This document shows, in pieces, positions 17,589 to 28,209 of a DNA stretch of 64,000 nucleotides. A program made the position numbers and the translations under genes. How positions within the stretch are numbered: position 1 is the first letter of the stretch; each line of letters starts with the position of its first letter. A model generated the notes under the pieces. It was given only the letters and a program-made list of their open reading frames with translations, did not search any database and was not told the origin of the DNA. Source of the stretch: an uncultured Verrucomicrobiota bacterium (GTDB lineage Bacteria; Verrucomicrobiota; Verrucomicrobiia; Opitutales; Opitutaceae); NCBI GenBank assembly GCA_903876795.1, contig CAIRBK010000075.1, positions 1-64,000 of the forward strand. The letters run 5' to 3'.

Positions 17589-18428
17589 TCAGTCAGCCAG
17601 TTTGGACATCGCCTCGATGCGGGCCAGGTTGATGCCGACGGCGTCGATGTAGGGATTACCGCCATCGGGCATCTCCAGCAGGCGGTAGACGCCCTCGAAG
17701 TCTTTTTCCAGTTTAGGCAGCGCGAAATGCGTCCAGAAGCCGCCTGTCTTTGCCATCAGTTCTTTGGCGGAACGGAACATGCGCTTTTCGGCCGGCACTT
17801 GATTGAAGTCGTTGGACTCCTCGAACTCGGCAAAGAGTCCGGGTAGTTTCTCCGGGTAGCGGGGGTCCGCCATTTGCCCGAGGTAATCCGATGTCGCGAC
17901 CATGCAACCGGTCAGGCGTTCGACGTCGTTTTTGAAGTTAATCAGTTCGATCTTGCTGGTGAGTCCGGTGCAGCGGATGGCATTCATCACCCCTTCCAGT
18001 TCGTCGGCGTTGACTCCTGCGGGGGGCAAAAAAACCTGTGTCATCTTGCAGCTTCGATCCACATGGGAGGACGTGTATTTGGCCCCGGTCCCGGTCAAGT
18101 CGTCGCGAGATTTCAGATACCCGCCGTCGTGCAACAATATCGCCGCGCAACCCAGGGAAAACTCCCGGTGACTGAACGCCGGCCCAGCCCCGTGCCGGAG
18201 ACGGCCGGCGGCGAGATCGATAAAACAGTGCGTCGCGAGCAACGTGTGCTCCAGGTTATGATACTTGAGATCCGCTTTTTGATAACCGGGATGCCGGCCG
18301 GCAAACAAGTCGTCCACCAGTCCAATAACAGTCTCGACCAGCTGCGTGGAAGCCGTCGGCGACAAATCGCGCAAATGGGCGCGGGCCGCTTCCAGCGTGG
18401 ATCCAACCGTACAGTTAAGGGAGAGCAT
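17589..18428 (-). CDS. HD-domain metal-dependent phosphohydrolase-like protein
   Basis: A predicted HD-superfamily hydrolase of about 280 residues. The metal ligands can be proposed in order: His in YHNLEHTLLATH (residues ~55-67), the His-Asp doublet in AAILLHDGGYL (~94-104), and further acidic residues towards the C-terminus (ATSDYLGQMADP). Substrate is unknown; such proteins act on nucleotides or cyclic nucleotides. It follows a cyclase gene in the opposite orientation, which is suggestive only. There is no signal peptide. It is separated from gyrA downstream by about 160 bases in which no gene is visible. Confidence 0.75.
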   Translation of the reverse strand: MLSLNCTVGSTLEAARAHLRDLSPTASTQLVETVIGLVDDLFAGRHPGYQKADLKYHNLEHTLLATHCFIDLAAGRLRHGAGPAFSHREFSLGCAAILLHDGGYLKSRDDLTGTGAKYTSSHVDRSCKMTQVFLPPAGVNADELEGVMNAIRCTGLTSKIELINFKNDVERLTGCMVATSDYLGQMADPRYPEKLPGLFAEFEESNDFNQVPAEKRMFRSAKELMAKTGGFWTHFALPKLEKDFEGVYRLLEMPDGGNPYIDAVGINLARIEAMSKLAD

Positions 18429-18590
18429 GTTTGTGGGGATGCTGGCACAATCAGCCTAAAAACACGACCAAAACGACCAGGCATTGATCCTGACTGGCGG
18501 GAGTGTGGCCGGTAACCAAAAAGGCGGGCAGTCGCGCCGCGCCTCTTTACTGGCCGCGCATGCTCTGGGGATGCTCATAACGGCCGGATT

Positions 18591-21077
18591 TTACGCTTCG
18601 CCGGTGCCGGCTGCGGCTTGCTCTTCGTCGGTTTCGACCACGCGGGCGATGGAGAGGAGCTTGTCGCCTTCGGCCAGGCTGAGGAGTTTCACGCCTTTGC
18701 CGCCGCGGTTGACCTCGCGGATGGTGTTCACCGGGCAGCGCACGCTTTGGCCCTTGGCGGTGAGGAGCATGATTTCGTCGGTGTCCTTCACGCTGAGCGC
18801 GCCGGCGATGTTGACCGAGCCGTCTTCAGGCAGGTCGATCGCCCACACGCCGCTGGCGCCGCGGTTGACGAGGCGGTAATCCTCGAAGCGCGTGCGCACG
18901 CCGAGGCCGGCCTGGCTGGCGACGAGGAACTTGCTGTCGTGATCGACGACTTCGAGGACCTCGAGGTAGTCGCTGTCCAACTTGAACCTCATGCCGGTGA
19001 CGCCGCCGGTGGCGCGGCCGGTGTCGCGGAAGAGGACTTCGCCGGTTTCGGGGTCTTTCTCGCGGAAACGCACGGCGAGACCCTGGTGGGAGACAAGGAT
19101 CAACTCGTCGTCGCCGGTGGTGAGCACGCAGCCGATGACGGTGTCGCCTTCCTCGAGGTTGATGCCGATGAGGCCGGCCTCGCGGGTGGCGTTGGTGTAG
19201 TCGGCCAGGGCGGTCTTCTTGATGGTGCCCCGCTTGGTGGCCATGACCAGGTAGCGGTCCGGCGCGAAGTCGGGCGTGGTGAGCATGGCGGCGATCTTCT
19301 CGCCCTCGTCGAGCGCGAGGAAGGATTTGACCGACTTGCCCTTGGTGGTGCGCGCTCCCTCGGGGACGTCGTAGACCTTCTTGGCGAGGCACTGGCCGTG
19401 CGTGGTCACGATGAGGATGTAGTCGTGGGTGGAGGCGGTGAAGAGATGCTCCACAAAGTCCTCCTCGTAGGTCTCGGTGCCGATGACGCCCTTGCCGCCG
19501 CGTTTCTGCGAGCGGTATTCGGCGACGGGGGTGCGCTTGATGAAACCCAGGTGGGAGACGGTGATGACGCAGCCCTCGTTGGGGATGACGTCCTCCATGC
19601 GGAAGTCGCCGGTGGCGTCGATGATCTGGGTTTTCCGCTGGTCGCCGTATTTGTCCTTCATGGCGAGCAGCTCGGTCTTGATGACCTCGAGCAGGCGGGT
19701 CTCGGATTCGAGGATCTCGCGCAGCGAGGCGATGAGATTCTGGAGTTCGAGATACTCGGCCTCGATCTTGCCGCGCTCCAGGCCGGTGAGCTGGTAGAGG
19801 CGGAGCTCGAGGATGGCGTCGGTCTGGCGCTCGGAGAGCGGATACTTGGCCATGAGCTTCGTCTTGGCCTCGTCGCGGTTGGAAGAGGCGCGGATGATTT
19901 TGACGAAGTCGTCGAGGTTATCGAGGGCGATGATGTAGCCCTCGAGGATGTGGGCGCGGTCGAGGGCTTTGTTGAGGCGGAACTGGGTGCGGCGGGTGAC
20001 GACATCGCGGCGGTGCTCTAGGTAGCAGTCGAGCAGCTCGCGGATGTTCATCTGCTTGGGGCGCTTCTTGTCGAGGGCGAGCAGGGTGACGCCGAAAGAG
20101 GATTCGAGGGCGGTCTTCTGGAAGAGCTGGTTGATGACGACGCGGGACTGTTCGCCGCGCTTGAGCTCGATGACGATGCGGGTGTTTTCGTCGGACTCGT
20201 CGCGCACGTCGCGGATGCCTTCGAGCTCCTTTTCGGTGACGAGCTCGGCGATGCGGATGACGAGGTTGGCGCGGTTCACGTTATACGGGATTTCCGTGAT
20301 AACGATCTGCTCCATGCCGGTCTTGGTCTCCTCGGTGTGGGCCTTGCCGCGAATGCGGACGATGCCCTTGCCGGTCTTCAGGTAGGAGAGGATGCCCTCG
20401 CGGCCGGCGATAACGCCGCCGGTGGGGAAGTCGGGGCCGCTGATGAGGCCGCAGAGTTCGTCGACGGTGGTGCGCGGGTTGTCGATGATGGCGCAGGTGG
20501 CGGCGATGAGCTCGTGGAGGTTATGCGGCGGGATGTTGGTGGCCATGCCGACGGCGATGCCGGTCGAGCCGTTCATCAGGAGGTTGGGCAGGGCCGAGGG
20601 GAGCACGGTGGGCTCGGTGGTGGACTCCTTGTAGTTGGGGGCGAAGTTGACGGTGTCCTCCTCGATGTCGGCGAGGAGGTCCTCGGCGATGTCGCGCAGG
20701 CGGGCCTCGGTGTAGCGGTAGGCGGCGGGCGGATCGCCATCGACGGAGCCGAAGTTGCCCTGCGGATCGATGAGGGGGTAGCGCATGACCCAGTTCTGGG
20801 CGAGGCGCACGAGGGTGTCGTAAACGGAGGAGTCGCCGTGGGGGTGGTAGTTTTTCAGGACCTCGCCGACGACGCCGGCGCACTTGTCGAAGGCGCGGTT
20901 GTGGAGGAGGCCCTCGCGGAGCATCGCGTAGAGGATGCGGCGCTGCACGGGCTTCAGGCCGTCGCGGGCGTCGGGGAGGGCGCGGGCGACGATGACGGAC
21001 ATCGAGTATTCGATGTAGGCCGTCTGCATGATGTCGGTGATGTTGGCGGTGGCTAGTTTTTCGTTGCCGGTATACAT
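18591..21077 (-). CDS. gyrA: DNA gyrase subunit A
   Basis: Breaks and rejoins DNA in the gyrase A2B2 complex, introducing negative supercoils. The active-site tyrosine is in [10 protein letters not shown] (about residue 120). The region equivalent to the quinolone-resistance determinant reads [17 protein letters not shown], with Ser and Asp at the two positions usually mutated in resistant strains, so it is wild type there. The GyrA box QKRGGKG (around residue 530) marks a true gyrase rather than topoisomerase IV. The C-terminal beta-pinwheel is complete. 828 residues is normal. It lies downstream of gyrB on the same strand, but a restriction-modification pair separates them by ~2.7 kb. Confidence 0.98.
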   Translation of the reverse strand: MYTGNEKLATANITDIMQTAYIEYSMSVIVARALPDARDGLKPVQRRILYAMLREGLLHNRAFDKCAGVVGEVLKNYHPHGDSSVYDTLVRLAQNWVMRYPLIDPQGNFGSVDGDPPAAYRYTEARLRDIAEDLLADIEEDTVNFAPNYKESTTEPTVLPSALPNLLMNGSTGIAVGMATNIPPHNLHELIAATCAIIDNPRTTVDELCGLISGPDFPTGGVIAGREGILSYLKTGKGIVRIRGKAHTEETKTGMEQIVITEIPYNVNRANLVIRIAELVTEKELEGIRDVRDESDENTRIVIELKRGEQSRVVINQLFQKTALESSFGVTLLALDKKRPKQMNIRELLDCYLEHRRDVVTRRTQFRLNKALDRAHILEGYIIALDNLDDFVKIIRASSNRDEAKTKLMAKYPLSERQTDAILELRLYQLTGLERGKIEAEYLELQNLIASLREILESETRLLEVIKTELLAMKDKYGDQRKTQIIDATGDFRMEDVIPNEGCVITVSHLGFIKRTPVAEYRSQKRGGKGVIGTETYEEDFVEHLFTASTHDYILIVTTHGQCLAKKVYDVPEGARTTKGKSVKSFLALDEGEKIAAMLTTPDFAPDRYLVMATKRGTIKKTALADYTNATREAGLIGINLEEGDTVIGCVLTTGDDELILVSHQGLAVRFREKDPETGEVLFRDTGRATGGVTGMRFKLDSDYLEVLEVVDHDSKFLVASQAGLGVRTRFEDYRLVNRGASGVWAIDLPEDGSVNIAGALSVKDTDEIMLLTAKGQSVRCPVNTIREVNRGGKGVKLLSLAEGDKLLSIARVVETDEEQAAAGTGEA

Positions 21078-21201
21078 TCGGGAAAAGGGGGAGGCGGATG
21101 ATGAGAGTGAAGATGCTTAGATAATCCCTAGGTGCTTGAGCGGTCGGGGAATCTCCTACAGTTGGTAGATTTTACGGGAGAATCGGTAGATTATCGGCAG
21201 A

Positions 21202-22068
21202 TTATGCAGCTACATAGTCGAGGAAGGCCCGGATCTCTTCGATTTTCCTGAAGGATGCATCAATCCGGCTGCCGTTGTCGTAGCAGACCAGAACATCAAT
21301 TTTTAACAAAGGCCCTTGGCCGGAGTCCGGAAGGCTCTTTTCGAGAAAGGTTTTCGCATCCCGCGCCGTAAGGAATTCCGTGGAGTTTCCGAATAATGGG
21401 GTGATGACAATTTTATTGATCTGTCGCGCCAAGGCGGCTTCGAGCTTAGATATAAAGGAGTCGAAATCGGCCTTCATGATTTCCCTAAGATCATTTTTGA
21501 ACTTCGTAAGCTGACTGGGTGTTAATTCATTAAAACCGCGGACAGCCTTTTTGAAGTCTTTGTCCGGTGTGCTTTCGTCAAAGTTGACGGGAATGCCGGC
21601 TCTTTCAAATGCACCCATGATGGCGGAGCGGTGAACGTATAAGACACGGAACCCCGTTTTCTCCATTTGAGTAATCGCTTTGGCTGTAAATATGCCGACC
21701 AAAACTACCCCGAGAAACGGGGCGTCACTCCAATACTTTTCGGCTGTCGGTAATATTGCTCCTTGGATTTCCTGTGCTTTGTTTTTCGAGTGCTTGGTGT
21801 ATCGCCGCCATGCAGTCTCGATAAATGCCAGCGGACGACCGCGTTGGTCAGCTGATCCGTTTTTTTCGATTACGAAATCGAGATCGTGCTCACAATCGTA
21901 TTTGTCGAGCCACGTTACTTTGTTGCCTTTGCGAGCCTTCCCGCGTGCCCCTTGTTTATCCAGGTAGTAGCCGTATTTTTTTGCAAAATCATCCAATGTG
22001 GAATGAACGATTTCTTCGACTAGGTGGCCGATGAGTTGGCCGAATTGATGCCCAGGTGCTTTTGCCAT
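21202..22068 (-). CDS. Putative type II restriction endonuclease (partner of the adjacent methyltransferase)
   Basis: About 288 residues. It starts 2 bases after the methyltransferase stop and so is translationally linked to it; this position is the main reason for the call. A PD-(D/E)XK-like core can be proposed: CEHDLDFVIEKNG (acidic strand) followed by PLAFIETAWRRYTKHSKNKA, where the usual E-x-K reads E-T-A with Arg/Lys close by. This is a weak motif match. The rest is mixed alpha/beta with a charged C-terminal half. The frame is open for 46 more codons upstream, overlapping the methyltransferase, but MAKAPGHQFGQLIGHLVEE looks like the real start. Base composition is more AT-rich than in gyrA or gyrB, which supports acquisition. 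It could instead be another accessory protein of the system. Confidence 0.6.
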   Translation of the reverse strand: MAKAPGHQFGQLIGHLVEEIVHSTLDDFAKKYGYYLDKQGARGKARKGNKVTWLDKYDCEHDLDFVIEKNGSADQRGRPLAFIETAWRRYTKHSKNKAQEIQGAILPTAEKYWSDAPFLGVVLVGIFTAKAITQMEKTGFRVLYVHRSAIMGAFERAGIPVNFDESTPDKDFKKAVRGFNELTPSQLTKFKNDLREIMKADFDSFISKLEAALARQINKIVITPLFGNSTEFLTARDAKTFLEKSLPDSGQGPLLKIDVLVCYDNGSRIDASFRKIEEIRAFLDYVAA

Positions 22069-22070
22069 AT

Positions 22071-23486
22071 TTAACCTTGAATCCAGAGATTGCCTTCGTG
22101 GAGTGGGACGTCGTGCACGCGGTTGTCCCATTTGATGTTTCTGTCGCGCAGTTTTTCGAAACGCCAATCGGTAAAGCCAGCGGCAATCGCAAGTTCTCCC
22201 AACCATCGTTCCGCCGGGACATGAATGCCGTAGGGGGCTGAATCGCCGATCACGAAACAGACTGTTGCTCCGGGCGCAGTGATCGCGCGCAAATTGATAA
22301 AGATGCGTCCGAGATCTTGGAAATAAGCCGCGATCATCGTGTGGTAGGTTTTTTTGCCACCTTTGGTTAGACGAATCTCGGCGAGCCGTTGGCAGACGGC
22401 TGAGAGTTCCGTATATATGGGGGTGATAATTGGGTCACTTAGGAGTTCGGCGAGGTTGAGGCGCTCGGCAGCAGTGTGCTGGGAGCATGAGTGCATCAGG
22501 TGGCGGCGAACGGTTTGCTGAAGGTCGCTCCAGCCTTCGATGTCTTTCCAGAAGGTCATCTCCAGTCGCGTGGCGTCGGCGTAATCGTAATTGTTGGGAT
22601 AGGGCGGCGACGTGATGACCGTGTCGAAGAGTCGATTGCCGAGAAAGCCAAAGGGTGATCGTGCGTCGTGAGAAACCACGGCTGACTGTTTCACCCAGCC
22701 GTCCAGTTGGACTGAGCGTTGGTCTTCAAACATCTGTTCAATGACCGCGTTTAAGGCGCTGAGGGGCGGGCGATTTCCCGTCTTGGTTTTGCTGGGCAAG
22801 ACATACTGCCATTGAGCGGTTCCGACGAAGCTGCAGGGGCGCAAAATCGCCGTTATTGCCAACCAGAGAAGCTCGTTGATGTGCGTGTTATAGGTGCCAC
22901 TCGCCGCGAGTTGGCGGTGAGCGAGCCGTAGTCGTTCAAGCTGCTCAAGAGATTGCGGGGTATAGATGCGGGCGATGAGTGAATCGGGATCACGTAGCTC
23001 GGCGGATGGAATAGCTTGGGCGAGATCGGTCAGCTCGCGTGCGGCTCGGTGAAGAGTATTCGCTTCAAAATTCCAACTGAGCTTGGCGTTGGCGACACGT
23101 TTGACGAACGGGTGGGATTCGGTGCCGACGGAGGGAACCCCCATCGCATCAGCCGCCAACATGGTCGTGCCTGATCCGGCAAAGGGATCGAAAACGTTGA
23201 GAGATTTTTTGTCCTTCAGAACCGATTCGACCCATTTTGCTGAGAAGCCTGCGGAATACCGAAACCAGCGGTGAATAGGCAGCTTTAGGTTATCAACAAA
23301 TGTGCCTGTGCGGGCGGCCTTGCGTGCTGTAGCGGCGCGGGTAGCCCATGTGGATACAGCGGCTGCAGGCTGGGGTTCGGTGGCAAGCAGTGCGGCAGGT
23401 GAGTGGGTTTCGATTGACAGAAAATCCACCTGACGTGTGTCCACGGCCTTTTTCCCCAAGCGTTTTACTGGTTTCGGGAGGGCCAT
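22071..23486 (-). CDS. DNA methyltransferase (amino-methyltransferase, N4-cytosine or N6-adenine)
   Basis: Modification enzyme of a predicted type II restriction-modification pair. Motif I (SAM binding) is NVFDPFAGSGTTMLAADAMG at about residues 95-115. The catalytic motif IV is TSPPYPNNYDYADA at about 290; S-P-P-Y is most common in N4-cytosine methyltransferases. The ~170 residues between them probably hold target recognition, the alpha-like order. 471 residues. Its ATG follows directly on the TAA of the preceding small ORF, and the predicted endonuclease follows after 2 bases. Codon use and composition differ from the flanking gyrase genes. The recognition site cannot be read from sequence. 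Confidence 0.85.
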   Translation of the reverse strand: MALPKPVKRLGKKAVDTRQVDFLSIETHSPAALLATEPQPAAAVSTWATRAATARKAARTGTFVDNLKLPIHRWFRYSAGFSAKWVESVLKDKKSLNVFDPFAGSGTTMLAADAMGVPSVGTESHPFVKRVANAKLSWNFEANTLHRAARELTDLAQAIPSAELRDPDSLIARIYTPQSLEQLERLRLAHRQLAASGTYNTHINELLWLAITAILRPCSFVGTAQWQYVLPSKTKTGNRPPLSALNAVIEQMFEDQRSVQLDGWVKQSAVVSHDARSPFGFLGNRLFDTVITSPPYPNNYDYADATRLEMTFWKDIEGWSDLQQTVRRHLMHSCSQHTAAERLNLAELLSDPIITPIYTELSAVCQRLAEIRLTKGGKKTYHTMIAAYFQDLGRIFINLRAITAPGATVCFVIGDSAPYGIHVPAERWLGELAIAAGFTDWRFEKLRDRNIKWDNRVHDVPLHEGNLWIQG

Positions 23487-26267
<2,781 letters not shown>

Positions 26268-26425
26268 TTAGTGGGGGAGAATGGTGTGAAATCTAAAGGG
26301 AAAATCGCATCTCAAAACAGGGGTGGCGACAACCCCATTCTCATGTGTTCTTCGGGGTAATTTTGGGTCTTAATAGCAGTGTTTAAGGTTGCGGACCAAA
26401 GATTCGGAAGTAGCGTGTCGTCCGC

Positions 26426-26839
26426 GTGAAACTCTCCGTCAAAGTCGATTATGCCTGCCGTGTCTTGGCCCAGATGACCAAGTATTACGGGACCGATGAA
26501 TTGGCGCACATCGAGCAGCTTGCGGAGGTCGAGGCGGTGCCGGCCAATTACCTCGTCCAGATCCTGAGCGAATTGCGCAACGGCGGGCTCATCATCAGCC
26601 GTCGTGGCAAACAAGGCGGCTATGCGCTGGCGAGGCCGCCGGAGGAGATCACCCTCTACGATATCGTGAAGTTGATCGAGGGCGACCTGCTTGAGTTGAA
26701 CGGCACCGGTGAGGGGCAGTCCGGGCGGCGTGTGAACCAGATCTGGCGCGAAGTGCGGACCTCGCTTGAGGAGAAGTGCCGGAGCTACTCGCTCGACATG
26801 TTCGCGGTGAAGGGTGACGACGAGATGTACTACATTTAG
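26426..26839 (+). CDS. Rrf2 family transcriptional regulator without an iron-sulfur triad
   Basis: A winged-helix regulator of 137 residues starting at GTG (VKLSVKVDYACRVLAQM). The wing helix region (EAVPANYLVQILSELRNGGLIISRRGKQGGYALARP) is the classic Rrf2/IscR DNA-binding part. Fe-S members carry three clustered cysteines after it; here only one Cys is present in that region (EEKCRSYSLDMF), so an Fe-S cluster of the IscR/NsrR type is not expected. It is divergent from gyrB with about 160 bases between starts. The next gene downstream is the zinc-ribbon protein. Target genes are unknown. Confidence 0.9.
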   Translation: MKLSVKVDYACRVLAQMTKYYGTDELAHIEQLAEVEAVPANYLVQILSELRNGGLIISRRGKQGGYALARPPEEITLYDIVKLIEGDLLELNGTGEGQSGRRVNQIWREVRTSLEEKCRSYSLDMFAVKGDDEMYYI

Positions 26840-26877
26840 GCTCGTCGCGGGCGGGTGGGAGCTGAGACCTTGGGTTC

Positions 26878-27597
26878 ATGCTTACTCCGACGCTCGCCAA
26901 GCTGTTGATTCTCCAAGATCGCGATAGCAAGCGACTGGGACTTGAGGCGCAGTTGAAGGCGGTGCCGGCCGACGTCGCCGCAGTGGATAAAAAAATCGCC
27001 GGCGAGAAGGCCGCCATCGAGACGGCCCGCGCCGAGTTGATGGCGTTGGAGTCCAAAAAGAAACTGCTTGAGACGGAAATCGGGTCGGCCGAGGCGAAGC
27101 TGGGCAAATACAAGACGCAGCAGTCCCAGGTGCGCAAAAACGACGAATATCAGGCGCTGGGCCAGGAAATCGCGCACACCGAATCGGCCATCGCGGCACT
27201 CGAGGGCCAGGAACTGGAGGTCATGTATGCGATCGACGAGGCGAAGAAGAAATTCGCCGCAGCCGAGGCGGTGTTGAAACAAAACATCGCCGGCCACGAG
27301 GCGCGCATCCGCACGTTGCGCGAACGCGAGGTCAACCTCTCCGCCGAACTCAAGGCCGCGCAGGCCGAGGTCGCCGCCGCCCGTGCGGCGGTCGAGGAAC
27401 CGGCGTTGCGCTTGTATGACCGCATCGCGGCCCGCCAGCAGCCTGTGTGCGTGGCGGTGCGCGGCAACAAGTGCGGTGGCTGCCACTTGAAGGTGTCCTC
27501 CGAGGTCGAGTCGGCCGTGCGCGGCAAGGGCGATCCGAGCGGCAAGCTGCCGACTTGCGACCAGTGCGGGCGCATCGTGTGGTGGGACGCCGCCTAA
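26878..27597 (+). CDS. Coiled-coil protein with C-terminal C4 zinc ribbon (zf-RING_7 / CT398-like)
   Basis: 239 residues. Residues ~1-170 form a long antiparallel coiled coil rich in Ala, Glu, Lys and Gln. The C-terminus has a four-cysteine zinc ribbon: NKCGGCHLKV and PTCDQCGRIVWW. This architecture is that of the widespread CT398/HP0958 family, described as associating with sigma-54 or flagellar functions in some bacteria; neither is evident here. It follows the Rrf2 gene by 38 bases and precedes the RNase P RNA, an arrangement that often recurs for this family in other genomes as far as I recall. Confidence 0.88.
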   Translation: MLTPTLAKLLILQDRDSKRLGLEAQLKAVPADVAAVDKKIAGEKAAIETARAELMALESKKKLLETEIGSAEAKLGKYKTQQSQVRKNDEYQALGQEIAHTESAIAALEGQELEVMYAIDEAKKKFAAAEAVLKQNIAGHEARIRTLREREVNLSAELKAAQAEVAAARAAVEEPALRLYDRIAARQQPVCVAVRGNKCGGCHLKVSSEVESAVRGKGDPSGKLPTCDQCGRIVWWDAA

Positions 27598-27646
27598 AGG
27601 CGCGCGAGGTGCGCGCCATGCGGTTCGGCCGGCGGGCGGATTGGCG

Positions 27647-27676
27647 TTGGACACACGAGTGGGCGGGCGTTTATGG
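27647..27676 (+). promoter_or_regulatory. Candidate sigma-70-type promoter for rnpB
   Basis: TTGGAC (27647-27652) and TTATGG (27671-27676) are 18 bases apart. A start about 10 bases downstream would coincide with the first base of the P1 helix of RNase P RNA (27686). Pattern match plus spacing only. Confidence 0.45.
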
Positions 27677-27685
27677 TTTCCCCTT

Positions 27686-28144
27686 GGTTTTGGGGCCGGT
27701 TCGTCGCTCCAGGTTCTTTGATCCCACGCGGGCGGGTAAAGCCGTCCGCAGTTTTACATGCTTGGAGAGGAAAGTCCGGACACCGCAGGGCAGGATGCCG
27801 CACAAGCTTCACGGCAAGTGCGGGCAACGCGTTTCAAGGCGCGTTGACGGAAAGTGTCACAGAAAACAAGTAGCCTCCGCCGCAAGGTGGCGGTGATAGT
27901 GAAAAGGCGGGGTAAGAGCCCACCGCGTCGGCAGCAATGCCGGCGGCACGACAAACCCCTTCCGGTGCAAGGCAAAATAGGTGGCTGGGCGGCTCGTCCG
28001 ATAGCCACGGGTATGCCGCACCCGTCCGGGGCTGCGCGAAAGCGGAGCTTCGGAGGGCAAGGTCGTCGCAAGGCGGTCTTGAGAGAAATGACGGACGCCC
28101 GCCGCAAGGCGGCGCACATAATCCGGCTTACAGGCCTCAAAACC
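27686..28144 (+). ncRNA. rnpB: RNase P RNA, bacterial type A
   Basis: Catalytic RNA that trims the 5' leader of tRNA precursors. The conserved core is clear: GAGGAAAGTCCGGAC near 27768, the GGTAAGAGCCCACCGCG block near 27910, the GCAAGG-type loops, and ACATAATCCGGCTTACAGG at the 3' end. The ends were set by pairing. GGTTTTGGGGCC (27686-27697) pairs along all 12 positions with GGCCTCAAAACC (28133-28144) as P1. CTCCAG pairs with CTTGGAG as P2, and a GC-rich stem caps P3. Length about 459 nt. A terminator follows. Confidence 0.93.
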
Positions 28145-28166
28145 AAAAAATCTTCAATCCGCCGGA

Positions 28167-28209
28167 CAAACGCCGGCCCGATGAGTTTCGGGCCGGCGTT
28201 TGATTTTTT
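28167..28209. terminator. Strong intrinsic terminator after rnpB (possibly bidirectional)
   Basis: A 14-bp stem (AAACGCCGGCCCGA with its complement) closes a short loop and is followed by TTTTTTC on the plus strand. It lies between convergent rnpB and the TonB receptor gene, whose stop codon starts at the last bases. AAA on the other side could let it serve the minus strand too. Confidence 0.88.
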
